A stretch of 17,817 nt of DNA from Megamonas sp. UBA1796 (lineage in GTDB: Bacteria; Bacillota; Negativicutes; Selenomonadales; Selenomonadaceae). The stretch is from contig DCFU01000036.1 of the NCBI GenBank assembly GCA_002319795.1, positions 1-17,817 on the forward strand. Reading direction: 5' to 3'. Every line of letters begins with the position of its first letter. The first letter of the stretch is position 1. This document shows, piece by piece, positions 6,934 to 14,051 of this stretch. The translations under genes and the position numbers were made by a program. Under the pieces are notes generated by a model that worked only from the letters and a program-made list of their open reading frames with translations, searched no databases and had not been told where the DNA came from.

Positions 6934-8258
6934 TGCCCGTTAAAATCATTCAACCAGAGGCTTGTTTTATTGAAGATGCACTTACATACGGTATAGGAAT
7001 AGCCATAGAAGATGAGAAAATCATCGCGATAGCAAAGGGCGGAAAACTCAAAGTAGATTATCCGATGGCAGAATATGAGCCCTGGCCGCAGATGGTGTTG
7101 GTCCCAGGTACAGTAAATGCGCATAATCACAGTTTTCAAAGCCTACTTCGTGGGATAGCAACAGATCGTCCGTTTTTGGAGTGGCGGGATGAGTCTCTGT
7201 ACAAATACTCGCCGAAGATGCGTCTTATGGATATTTATACGGGAGCACTCTTTGCGTTTTGCGAGATGATGAAATGCGGCGTTACTACTGTATGTGATTT
7301 CTTTTATCTGCATAATGATGGCGTAGCCGGTGATGAAGCCGTAATTCAGGCTGCGAGAGATGCAGGCATCCGGCTTGTGCTGGCCCGTACGATGTATGAT
7401 TGGGACGGCGCTCCGGCTGGATATGTGGAAAGTGTTGCCCAAGCCGCAGCCCATACAGAAATGCTTATGAAAAAGTATACCGGAGGCATGGTTAAGGTTA
7501 TTCCGGCGCCGCACAGCCTGCATGCAGCTTCACCTGAAATGGTTCAGGCTGGACATGAACTCGCCAAACGTTATGCAACACCATGTCATATTCATGTATC
7601 TGAGGAGCCGTTCGAAGTAGCGCAGGTGAAAAAAGAATATGGCATGCCACCACTCAATTATCTGCATGAACTTGGTGTGGTGGACGACCATCTGGCCATC
7701 ATCCATGGGGTATGGCTCACACCAGAAGAGATTGAGCTACTTGGAACAGCTCAGGGACAGCTCATCTATTGTCCCTCAAGCAATATGTTCCTAGCAGACG
7801 GGATCACGGATATTCCCCAATGCTTAAGGAATCAGGTTAGTATTGCCTTGGGAAGCGATGGAGCTTGTAGTAACAATCGGATAAGCGTCTTTGAAGAGAT
7901 GCGCATGGCATCAATTCTTCAGAAAGTCCAGAAGCTGGATGCGCTGTGCGTGAATTATAAAGATGCTTATCATATGGGGACAAAGGCTGGTGCTAAGGCA
8001 TTGGATCTGCCGATTGGCGAGATCAAAGTCGGTTTGGCAGCTGATTTTGTGGGAATCTCACTTACGGATCTTTCCATGCAACCTTTGAGTCGGGAGAATC
8101 AGTTCCTGCCGAATCTCGTGTACTCCATGCAACCTACTGCGATAAAGCGGGTAGTAGTCAACGGCGTGACTACGGTTGCCGACGGGCGGCTGCAGCTTCT
8201 GGAAGATGCGGTATTATTGGAGAAAATACAATCTACAATGAACTATTTAGAAGAATGA
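6933..8258 (+). CDS. HutF-like amidohydrolase (probable N-formimino-L-glutamate deiminase)
   Basis: A 441-residue amidohydrolase of the ATZ/TRZ-HutF group. The single-metal deaminase site is complete: NAHNH (His64, His66), HIHVSEE (His221 and proton-shuttle Glu224), IHG (His258) and GSDG (Asp309). Compared from memory with Pseudomonas aeruginosa HutF, residues that hold the formiminoglutamate side chain are partly kept: Gln69 in NHSFQ, Arg85 in EWRDE, Tyr125 in FFYLH and His194 in PHSLHA. The arginine expected three residues later (HSLRA in HutF) is His197. The barrel's C-terminal part, CPSSNMFL and GACSNNRISVFEEMR, is more like 8-oxoguanine or S-adenosylhomocysteine deaminases. With HutU and HutI in the same operon, conversion of N-formimino-glutamate to N-formyl-glutamate plus ammonia is the best inference; deamination of another N-heterocycle is the main alternative. 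AGGAGG precedes the coupled start. Confidence 0.8.
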   Translation: MPVKIIQPEACFIEDALTYGIGIAIEDEKIIAIAKGGKLKVDYPMAEYEPWPQMVLVPGTVNAHNHSFQSLLRGIATDRPFLEWRDESLYKYSPKMRLMDIYTGALFAFCEMMKCGVTTVCDFFYLHNDGVAGDEAVIQAARDAGIRLVLARTMYDWDGAPAGYVESVAQAAAHTEMLMKKYTGGMVKVIPAPHSLHAASPEMVQAGHELAKRYATPCHIHVSEEPFEVAQVKKEYGMPPLNYLHELGVVDDHLAIIHGVWLTPEEIELLGTAQGQLIYCPSSNMFLADGITDIPQCLRNQVSIALGSDGACSNNRISVFEEMRMASILQKVQKLDALCVNYKDAYHMGTKAGAKALDLPIGEIKVGLAADFVGISLTDLSMQPLSRENQFLPNLVYSMQPTAIKRVVVNGVTTVADGRLQLLEDAVLLEKIQSTMNYLEE

Positions 8259-8271
8259 GAGGGCGATCATC

Positions 8272-9471
8272 ATGAAGTTTACGGCAGAAGAACAAGCTAT
8301 GATGGATGGAAGATATGGTGTCGGTACGCAACTGGCTATGAGGGTTTTGGCGGCAATCGGCGAAGCATATGACGCACCGTATATGGTTCCGGTTACGCGT
8401 ACACATGTGGCACTAAGCAATCAGGAAGCCGATCTCTGGTTTGCGGAAAAATTAGTTGAAGGCGGTGCAAAATGCAAGATACGTCCAACTGTGAATCCAA
8501 GCTTTAATTGGAAGGAATTTCATACAATCACGACACTCGATAATGAGGATGAAGCGATTGTTAAGCGCACACACGTTGCGTATAATAAGCTCGGTGCAAT
8601 TATGACTTATGACTGTACACCCTATTTGGAACGCAATGTACCGCGCTTTGGAGAAATCCTTTCGTTTTCAGAATCCAGTGCCACCCCTTTTGTGAATTCG
8701 GTATATGGTGCACGTTCGAATCGTGAATCCGCTCAAAGTGCGCTTTGTTCAGCCATTACTGGTGTTACACCATATTATGGTTTTTTGCTCAGAGAAAATC
8801 GGGCTGGCAATGTGCTCGTACATATTGAGGCTGATATGAAAGATGATTTTGATTATCAGATGCTCGGTTATCTTGTACCTCGGAAAACTGGATTTGCTGT
8901 GCCGGTTTTTGAGGGGATTATGAATCCATCCAAAGAAGCTTTGATGAATTTGGGTGCACAGCTGAATACTGGTGGCAATGTAGCACTTTACCATATTATT
9001 GGGTTTACACCGGAAGCACGTACTCTTGAGGAAGCATTTCAGGGGAAGCAGCCACAGCGTGAAGTCACGGTTACGCGCGCTGAACTCACCGCTATGCGGG
9101 AAGAAATCTCCGCACCAGCTGGCAAAATTGATTTTGCACTATATGGCTGTCCGCACTTTACAATTGATCAAGTGGCTGTCATTGCTGGGTTGGTAAAAGA
9201 TAAAACACTGGCAGTTCCTCTATTTATTATGACTTCATCGCTTACACGCAATCTGGCACAGAAGATGGGATATATGGAGATTCTTCGCCAAGCCGGTGGC
9301 CGGATTGTTGAAGATACCTGTATGGATCAGCCTTGCTGGAAATTCCTTTACGGGAAAAAGGGCATTACGGATTCACCGAAATGTGCTTATTATACGAAAC
9401 GCCGTGAAATGCAGTTTGTCATTGCACCGTTGGAAGCCAGTGTAAAAGCAGCGTTAAAGGGGAGATATTGA
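8272..9471 (+). CDS. Aconitase X (AcnX) catalytic large subunit, type II
   Basis: A 399-residue member of the aconitase X family (formerly DUF521). Diagnostic blocks are DCTPYLERNVPRFGE (114-128), the run SFSESSATPFVNSVYGARSN (131-150), the LCSAITGVTPYYGF region (158-171), GFTPEAR (244-250), YGCPHFT (291-297) and SPKCAYY (368-374). Known family members are cis-3-hydroxy-L-proline dehydratases in bacteria and phosphomevalonate dehydratase in archaea. The bacterial enzymes bind an iron-sulfur centre, and Cys115, Cys293 and Cys350 are my candidate ligands by position. The small swivel domain is a separate gene one base downstream, as in type II enzymes. In this operon, with urocanase and imidazolonepropionase, the substrate is unlikely to be hydroxyproline; a hydroxylated imidazole or glutamate-like acid is plausible, but unproven. 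Confidence 0.88.
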   Translation: MKFTAEEQAMMDGRYGVGTQLAMRVLAAIGEAYDAPYMVPVTRTHVALSNQEADLWFAEKLVEGGAKCKIRPTVNPSFNWKEFHTITTLDNEDEAIVKRTHVAYNKLGAIMTYDCTPYLERNVPRFGEILSFSESSATPFVNSVYGARSNRESAQSALCSAITGVTPYYGFLLRENRAGNVLVHIEADMKDDFDYQMLGYLVPRKTGFAVPVFEGIMNPSKEALMNLGAQLNTGGNVALYHIIGFTPEARTLEEAFQGKQPQREVTVTRAELTAMREEISAPAGKIDFALYGCPHFTIDQVAVIAGLVKDKTLAVPLFIMTSSLTRNLAQKMGYMEILRQAGGRIVEDTCMDQPCWKFLYGKKGITDSPKCAYYTKRREMQFVIAPLEASVKAALKGRY

Positions 9472-9472
9472 A

Positions 9473-9877
9473 ATGGGAAAGTCGTATAAATGCCATAAAA
9501 TTGCTGGTGGTAAGGTGTCGGGAGAAGTTCTATTTTCCAAGGATCCGCTCTGTTTCTATCTCATAGAGCCAAAAAGCGGAATAGTAATTGAAAAAGAGCA
9601 CTGTCTGTATGGAAAATGTATTACTGGGAAAATCATTGTATTTCCCTATGGAAAAGCCAGTTCAGTAGTACAGGCGGATGGGATGTATCAACTGAAGCTC
9701 AGCGGCATGGGGCCGGCAGGCATGGTTGTCGAGAATGCCGATACAACGCTTGCAGCCAGTGCAATTATTTTTGAATTGCCAATGGCCAACAAGGCAGAAT
9801 CTACGTTTTATAAAGAAGTCCATGACGGTGAGCAGGCTGTTTTGGATACAGAAAAAGGCGAAATCATTCTAATATAA
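9473..9877 (+). CDS. Aconitase X small (swivel) subunit
   Basis: A 134-residue protein of the AcnX small-subunit family (formerly DUF126), which closes over the large subunit to complete the active site. It shows the expected order: a GGKVSGEVLFSKDPLCFY N-terminus, ITGKIIVFPYGKASS with the conserved glycine-serine loop (Ser63, Ser64) and a C-terminal LAASAIIFELPMANKAES stretch. The start ATG follows the large-subunit TGA by a single base, with AAGGGGAGAT inside the end of the large-subunit gene, so the two are surely co-translated. Length is normal for the separate subunit. Confidence 0.87.
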   Translation: MGKSYKCHKIAGGKVSGEVLFSKDPLCFYLIEPKSGIVIEKEHCLYGKCITGKIIVFPYGKASSVVQADGMYQLKLSGMGPAGMVVENADTTLAASAIIFELPMANKAESTFYKEVHDGEQAVLDTEKGEIILI

Positions 9878-9891
9878 GGGAGGTGACATAG

Positions 9892-10866
9892 ATGAACAAA
9901 GGAAAAACAATTATTTGGATTATTGATGAAGAATGGTCTGACTATAAAGATGAACAGCGTTTGCTGCAGCAGGAAGTGCCAAATGCGATAATCCGCTGTT
10001 CTTCCTATGATTATGCAGCAGATTTGGAGGCGTTTGGCTATGAGGCAGATATCATCTTGGCACAGATTTATGCAGAGATTCCTGCGAAGGTCATTGCGAG
10101 GCTCGAAAAATGCAAGGGGATTGCGGTATACGGCGGCGGTTATGATCGCGTGGATATCGCAGCTGCGCGTGCAAAGGGGATTTCCGTTACCAATGTCAAC
10201 GGCTATTGTATTGAGGATATTGCTGAGTATGTTTTGGCGGCAATCCTCTATGGGGCAAAGCAGCTCACTGCCTATGATGCGGCAATAGAGAACGGGGAAT
10301 GGGGAGCACAGGCTGTCCATGCGCCGATACATCGGCTTACAGGGCAGACGCTGTTCATTGTGGGCTGCGGCCGCATCGGCAGCTTTGCCGGACAGAAAGC
10401 CAAAGCTCTGGGGATGCGCGTGACCGGCTATGATCCATTCGTCACGGTAGAGCGGATGTCGGCAGTGGGAATAGATAAGGTCAGCTTGGAAGAAGGCTTT
10501 CGGACAGCAGACTTTGTGAGTGTGCATATCAAATGCGATGAAACCACTGAAAATTTGTTGACTAGAAAATATTTTTCCCTGATGAAGCCCTCCGCATATC
10601 TTATCAATACATCCCGTGGCCGCATTTTAAATGAAGGAGATCTTATCACAGCAGTGAAAAAGAAACACATAGCAGGAGCTGTCCTAGATGTCATTACCGA
10701 GGAGCCACCGAATAGGTCAGGGGAAATTTTCCATGTGCCGGGTATTTTGGTTACACCGCACATTTCTTATATATCCGAAGAATCTTATGAGGAACTAAAG
10801 CGGCGGACTATAGATAATGCACTTGCGATGCTTCGCGGCCAGCGTCCGGCTGATTTAGTAAATTAA
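9892..10866 (+). CDS. D-isomer-specific 2-hydroxyacid dehydrogenase
   Basis: A 324-residue NAD(P)-dependent oxidoreductase interconverting a 2-ketoacid and a D-2-hydroxyacid. The Rossmann fingerprint GCGRIG (158-163) is followed by Asp181 at the end of the second strand, favouring NAD(H). The catalytic triad is in place: Arg242 in NTSRGR, Glu271 in DVITEEP and His290 in TPHIS. The N-terminal half carries the GGGYDRVDI substrate-loop pattern of the family. AAGGGAGGTGA precedes the ATG, 14 bases after the AcnX small subunit. The substrate cannot be deduced. Placement beside AcnX suggests that the two handle consecutive intermediates, for instance a ketoacid reduced to a hydroxyacid that AcnX then dehydrates; this is speculation. 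Confidence 0.87.
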   Translation: MNKGKTIIWIIDEEWSDYKDEQRLLQQEVPNAIIRCSSYDYAADLEAFGYEADIILAQIYAEIPAKVIARLEKCKGIAVYGGGYDRVDIAAARAKGISVTNVNGYCIEDIAEYVLAAILYGAKQLTAYDAAIENGEWGAQAVHAPIHRLTGQTLFIVGCGRIGSFAGQKAKALGMRVTGYDPFVTVERMSAVGIDKVSLEEGFRTADFVSVHIKCDETTENLLTRKYFSLMKPSAYLINTSRGRILNEGDLITAVKKKHIAGAVLDVITEEPPNRSGEIFHVPGILVTPHISYISEESYEELKRRTIDNALAMLRGQRPADLVN

Positions 10867-10868
10867 AA

Positions 10869-10885
10869 TTTGCAGGATTTGCAAA
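10869..10885. repeat. Short inverted repeat before the binding-protein gene
   Basis: TTTGCA (10869-10874) and TGCAAA (10880-10885) form a perfect 6-bp inverted repeat with a 5-base spacer in the 38-base gap between the dehydrogenase and the lipoprotein gene. It may be a protein site or a small RNA hairpin; chance is also possible. Confidence 0.3.
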
Positions 10886-10904
10886 CGAAAAGGGGAGAGT
10901 AAAA

Positions 10905-11939
10905 ATGAAAGCATGGGTAAAAAAAGCAGTTTCTCTGGGGTTAGCAGCCAGTCTGACGCTGGCTGTTGCCGGATGTGGTGCCTCGGATACGGCATCGAAG
11001 AATGGGGACAAAGCTTCCTCTTCGGGGGCAGATGCCGGCCAGGTTATTATCGGACAGTCTTCCTGGATTGGTTTTGCGCCACTTTATATTGCGGAGGAAA
11101 AGGGTTTTTTCAAGAAGCATGGTGTTGATGTGAAGATTCAGGCCATTGAATCGAAGGCGGACAGCAAGAGTGCCTTGGCAGCAGGCCGGATTCAGGGTAT
11201 ATCCACTTCAGCCGACACGCAGGTGGTCAATGCGGCTGCCGGCATCGACCTGGCTCAGATTTTAGCCTTGGATACCTCCTCTGGTGGGGATGGCATCATT
11301 GCAAAAAAAGAATATCCGAATATTGAATCGCTGAAAGGAAAAAAGGTTGCACTCGATACAACCGGTGGAGCAGACTTTTTCTGGTTCCAGTATTTGTTGC
11401 ATCAAAAAGGCTTGCGTTTGAAGGATTTTGATGTGCAGTCCATGTCAGCTGGTGATGCAGGTGCGGCTTTTGTTGCGGGAAAGGTAGATGCTGCGATTAC
11501 TTGGCAACCTTGGCTTTCGAAGGCGTCCAATACGAATTTTGGCTATACGCTGATGGACAGCAAAGCCAGCCCCGGTGTCATTGTGGATACCTTTGCTATG
11601 AAGAAAGACTATCTCAAAGCACATCCGGAAGCTGCGCAGGCCGTCGTCGATGGTTGGTATGATGCACTTGACTATATCAAGGAAAATCCGGAGGATGCGA
11701 TTGCCATCATGGCCAAGCATTTGGGAGAGAAACCAGAAGATTTGAAAAAGGAAATAAACGATGTAACCTTTTACGATGAGGCGGGTAATAAGGCTTATTT
11801 TGGAACGAAAGAAAATCCGGGGGATTTCTACAAGATCATGAAACTGGCTTCCAATCTTTGGATGGAAGTCAAGCTTATCGACAAACCAGTAGATGCGGCC
11901 AGTATTATAGATGGCTCGTTCTTAAGTAAGAGCAAATAG
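10905..11939 (+). CDS. ABC transporter solute-binding lipoprotein, NitT/TauT type
   Basis: A 344-residue extracytoplasmic substrate-binding protein. The signal peptide has a lysine-rich start, a hydrophobic core and a lipobox LAVAGC with the lipidated Cys24. A serine/glycine-rich linker (about 26-44) follows, then the NMT1/TauA-like fold beginning IGQSSWIGFAPLYIAEEKGF, a common entry motif in binding proteins for sulfonates, nitrate, pyrimidine precursors and aromatic acids. Later pieces, such as LKGKKVALDT and GKVDAAITWQPW, are also typical. The cognate permease and ATPase are encoded 3.3 kb downstream, separated by hutU and hutI. The ligand is probably the substrate of the pathway (for example urocanate or another imidazole acid); this rests on context alone. 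Confidence 0.88.
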   Translation: MKAWVKKAVSLGLAASLTLAVAGCGASDTASKNGDKASSSGADAGQVIIGQSSWIGFAPLYIAEEKGFFKKHGVDVKIQAIESKADSKSALAAGRIQGISTSADTQVVNAAAGIDLAQILALDTSSGGDGIIAKKEYPNIESLKGKKVALDTTGGADFFWFQYLLHQKGLRLKDFDVQSMSAGDAGAAFVAGKVDAAITWQPWLSKASNTNFGYTLMDSKASPGVIVDTFAMKKDYLKAHPEAAQAVVDGWYDALDYIKENPEDAIAIMAKHLGEKPEDLKKEINDVTFYDEAGNKAYFGTKENPGDFYKIMKLASNLWMEVKLIDKPVDAASIIDGSFLSKSK

Positions 11940-11952
11940 GGAGTGGACAGGT

Positions 11953-11988
11953 GGAGCCAGTAAGTTTTCTGGCTCCGGCTTGTTTTAT
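11953..11988 (+). terminator. Hairpin between the binding-protein gene and hutU, partial terminator
   Basis: GGAGCCAG (11953-11960) pairs perfectly with CTGGCTCC (11969-11976) around an 8-base loop, followed by GGCTTGTTTTAT. The T tract is short and offset, so it probably terminates only part of the transcripts or stabilises the upstream mRNA end, raising binding-protein levels over the downstream genes. The hutU ribosome binding site (GGGGAGG) lies just beyond. Confidence 0.55.
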
Positions 11989-12005
11989 CGGGGAGGACAT
12001 AAGAA

Positions 12006-14018
12006 ATGACAGTTGAAAAAGCATTTGCTATTGGACCGGAAAACATACTGCCGGAAATGCCGGAATTCGCGCCCGGGGTTCGGCGCGCACCATCACGGGG
12101 GTTTCATCTGACTAAGGCCCAGACGGAAATTGCGCTAAAAAACGCCCTGCGCTATGTGGAACCAAGCCTGCACGAAGAACTCATAACGGAATTTTTGGAG
12201 GAGCTCATGACTCGCGGACGTATCTATGCTTATCGTTTTCGTCCGCAGGAGCGCATTTATGGCCGGCCCATTGAAGAATATAAAGGAAATTGCCTGGAAG
12301 GCAAAGCCTTCCAGGTCATGATCGATAACAACCTGGATGTTGAGGTAGCACTCTATCCCTATGAACTCGTGACTTATGGCGAGACGGGCAGCGTCTGCCA
12401 GAACTGGCTGCAATACCGTCTGATCAAAAAATATCTGCAGGTCATGACGGATCATCAGACCCTAGTGGTAGAATCTGGACATCCACTCGGCTTGTTCAAG
12501 TCACGCCCGGAAGCACCACGCGTTATCATTACAAATGCCCTGATGATCGGCATGTTTGACAATCAAAAGGACTGGGAAATCGCAGAAGAGATGGGGGTTG
12601 CAAACTATGGACAGATGACAGCAGGGGGCTGGATGTATATCGGGCCGCAGGGCATTGTGCATGGCACCTACAACACCCTATTGAATGCGGGACGCCTGCA
12701 TTTGGGAATTCCCCAGGATGGCGATTTGCGCGGCAAGCTGTTCGTGAGCTCTGGTCTTGGGGGCATGAGTGGTGCGCAGCCAAAGGCTGCTGAGATTGCG
12801 AACAGCGTCGGGATCATCGCTGAGGTCGATGCATCGCGGATCAAGACGCGTCTGGATCAGGGCTGGGTTAAGGAAAGCTATACGGATCTTGCGCAGCTAT
12901 TTACTACCGCACAAAAACATATAAACGATAAAACTACGATTTCTATTGCTTATGAAGGCAATATTGTAGATCTTTTAGAATATGCAGTAAAACAGAAAAT
13001 AAGGATTGACTTGCTTTCTGATCAAACCTCCTGCCATGCGGTCTATGATGGTGGCTATTGTCCGCAGGGACTGACTTTTGCCCAGCGGACAGACATGCTG
13101 AGGGAGGATCGCGAGCATTTTGTGGAGCTTGTGAATCAGAGCCTGCACAATCATTATGTATGGATAAAACAATGCGTCGATGCGGGAACGTTCTTCTTCG
13201 ACTATGGAAATTCTTTTTTGAAAGCAGTCTATGATGCCGGGGTCAAGGAACTTTCGAAAAATGGTATCGATGAAAAGGACGGTTTTATCCTGCCATCGTA
13301 CGTGGAGGATATCATGGGACCACAGCTGTTCGATTATGGTTATGGCCCGTTTCGCTGGGTGTGCCTGAGCCGCAAACGCGAGGATCTCATTGCAACCGAT
13401 CAAGCGGCAATGGACTGTATTGATCCGAACCGCCGTTATCAGGACAGGGATAACTATAATTGGATCCGCGATGCGGAGAAAAACGAATTGGTGGTGGGCA
13501 CGCAGGCGCGTATCCTCTATCAGGATGCTGAAGGCCGCATGCGAATAGCATTGAGATTCAATGAACTTGTGCGCGAAGGCAAAATAGGGCCGGTCATGAT
13601 GGGACGTGATCATCACGATGTGAGCGGTACGGACTCTCCGTTTCGTGAAACAGCAAATATCAAGGATGGTAGCAATGTCATGGCAGACATGGCCGTGCAG
13701 TGCTATGCGGGTAACGCCGCACGCGGCATGAGTCTTTGTGCGTTGCATAATGGCGGTGGTGTTGGGATTGGTAAATCAATTAATGGCGGTTTTGGACTTC
13801 TTCTCGATGGCAGTACACGTGTTGATGAGGTAATCAAAAGTGCACTTCTCTGGGATGTCATGGGCGGTGTGGCCCGTCGCAGCTGGGCCAGAAATGAACA
13901 TTCCATCGAAACGGTACGGAAGTATAATAACGACTATGCTATGGAAAGCCATATCACAGAGCCTTGCCTTGCGGATGATAGCAAAGTAAAGGCGGCAGTA
14001 GCAAAACATTTTGCTTGA
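12006..14018 (+). CDS. hutU: Urocanate hydratase (urocanase), long form
   Basis: NAD-dependent cytosolic hydration of urocanate to 4-imidazolone-5-propionate, the second step of histidine breakdown. At 670 residues it is the long form seen in animals and some anaerobes rather than the roughly 555-residue Pseudomonas/Bacillus form. Hallmarks are NYGQMTAGGWMYIGPQGIVHGTY (200-222), SSGLGGMSGAQPKAA (248-262), LSDQTSCH (337-344), FDYGN (398-402), YGPFRWVCLS (446-455), GRDHHDVSGTDSPFRET (533-549) and LHNGGGVG (580-587). The position of the Pseudomonas active-site cysteine (Cys410, in a FCxGxGPFRW context) aligns with Asp443, which may be normal for long forms. A thiourocanate hydratase activity cannot be excluded. 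GGGGAGG precedes the ATG; hutI follows after 33 bases. Confidence 0.93.
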   Translation: MTVEKAFAIGPENILPEMPEFAPGVRRAPSRGFHLTKAQTEIALKNALRYVEPSLHEELITEFLEELMTRGRIYAYRFRPQERIYGRPIEEYKGNCLEGKAFQVMIDNNLDVEVALYPYELVTYGETGSVCQNWLQYRLIKKYLQVMTDHQTLVVESGHPLGLFKSRPEAPRVIITNALMIGMFDNQKDWEIAEEMGVANYGQMTAGGWMYIGPQGIVHGTYNTLLNAGRLHLGIPQDGDLRGKLFVSSGLGGMSGAQPKAAEIANSVGIIAEVDASRIKTRLDQGWVKESYTDLAQLFTTAQKHINDKTTISIAYEGNIVDLLEYAVKQKIRIDLLSDQTSCHAVYDGGYCPQGLTFAQRTDMLREDREHFVELVNQSLHNHYVWIKQCVDAGTFFFDYGNSFLKAVYDAGVKELSKNGIDEKDGFILPSYVEDIMGPQLFDYGYGPFRWVCLSRKREDLIATDQAAMDCIDPNRRYQDRDNYNWIRDAEKNELVVGTQARILYQDAEGRMRIALRFNELVREGKIGPVMMGRDHHDVSGTDSPFRETANIKDGSNVMADMAVQCYAGNAARGMSLCALHNGGGVGIGKSINGGFGLLLDGSTRVDEVIKSALLWDVMGGVARRSWARNEHSIETVRKYNNDYAMESHITEPCLADDSKVKAAVAKHFA

Positions 14019-14035
14019 TCAATTAAATTCATGGG

Positions 14036-14043
14036 AAAGGAGG
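14036..14043 (+). promoter_or_regulatory. Ribosome binding site that sets the hutI start
   Basis: AAAGGAGG is 8 bases before ATG 14052. The upstream in-frame ATG at 14031 has no site of its own, and this site would lie inside its coding region. Confidence 0.85.
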
Positions 14044-14051
14044 CGGACTGT

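Noticed and set aside
9808..10527. Minus-strand frame (239 codons) opposite the dehydrogenase
   Set aside because: Antisense to a gene with complete catalytic motifs; its Cys/His/Ile-rich composition is typical of a reverse-strand shadow.
12975..13748. Long minus-strand frame (257 codons) opposite hutU
   Set aside because: Lies wholly antisense to a well-conserved gene; such shadows are common opposite GC-richer coding sequence, and it resembles no family.
14031..14051. Upstream ATG for imidazolonepropionase
   Set aside because: No ribosome binding site of its own; AAAGGAGG at 14036-14043 clearly serves ATG 14052.
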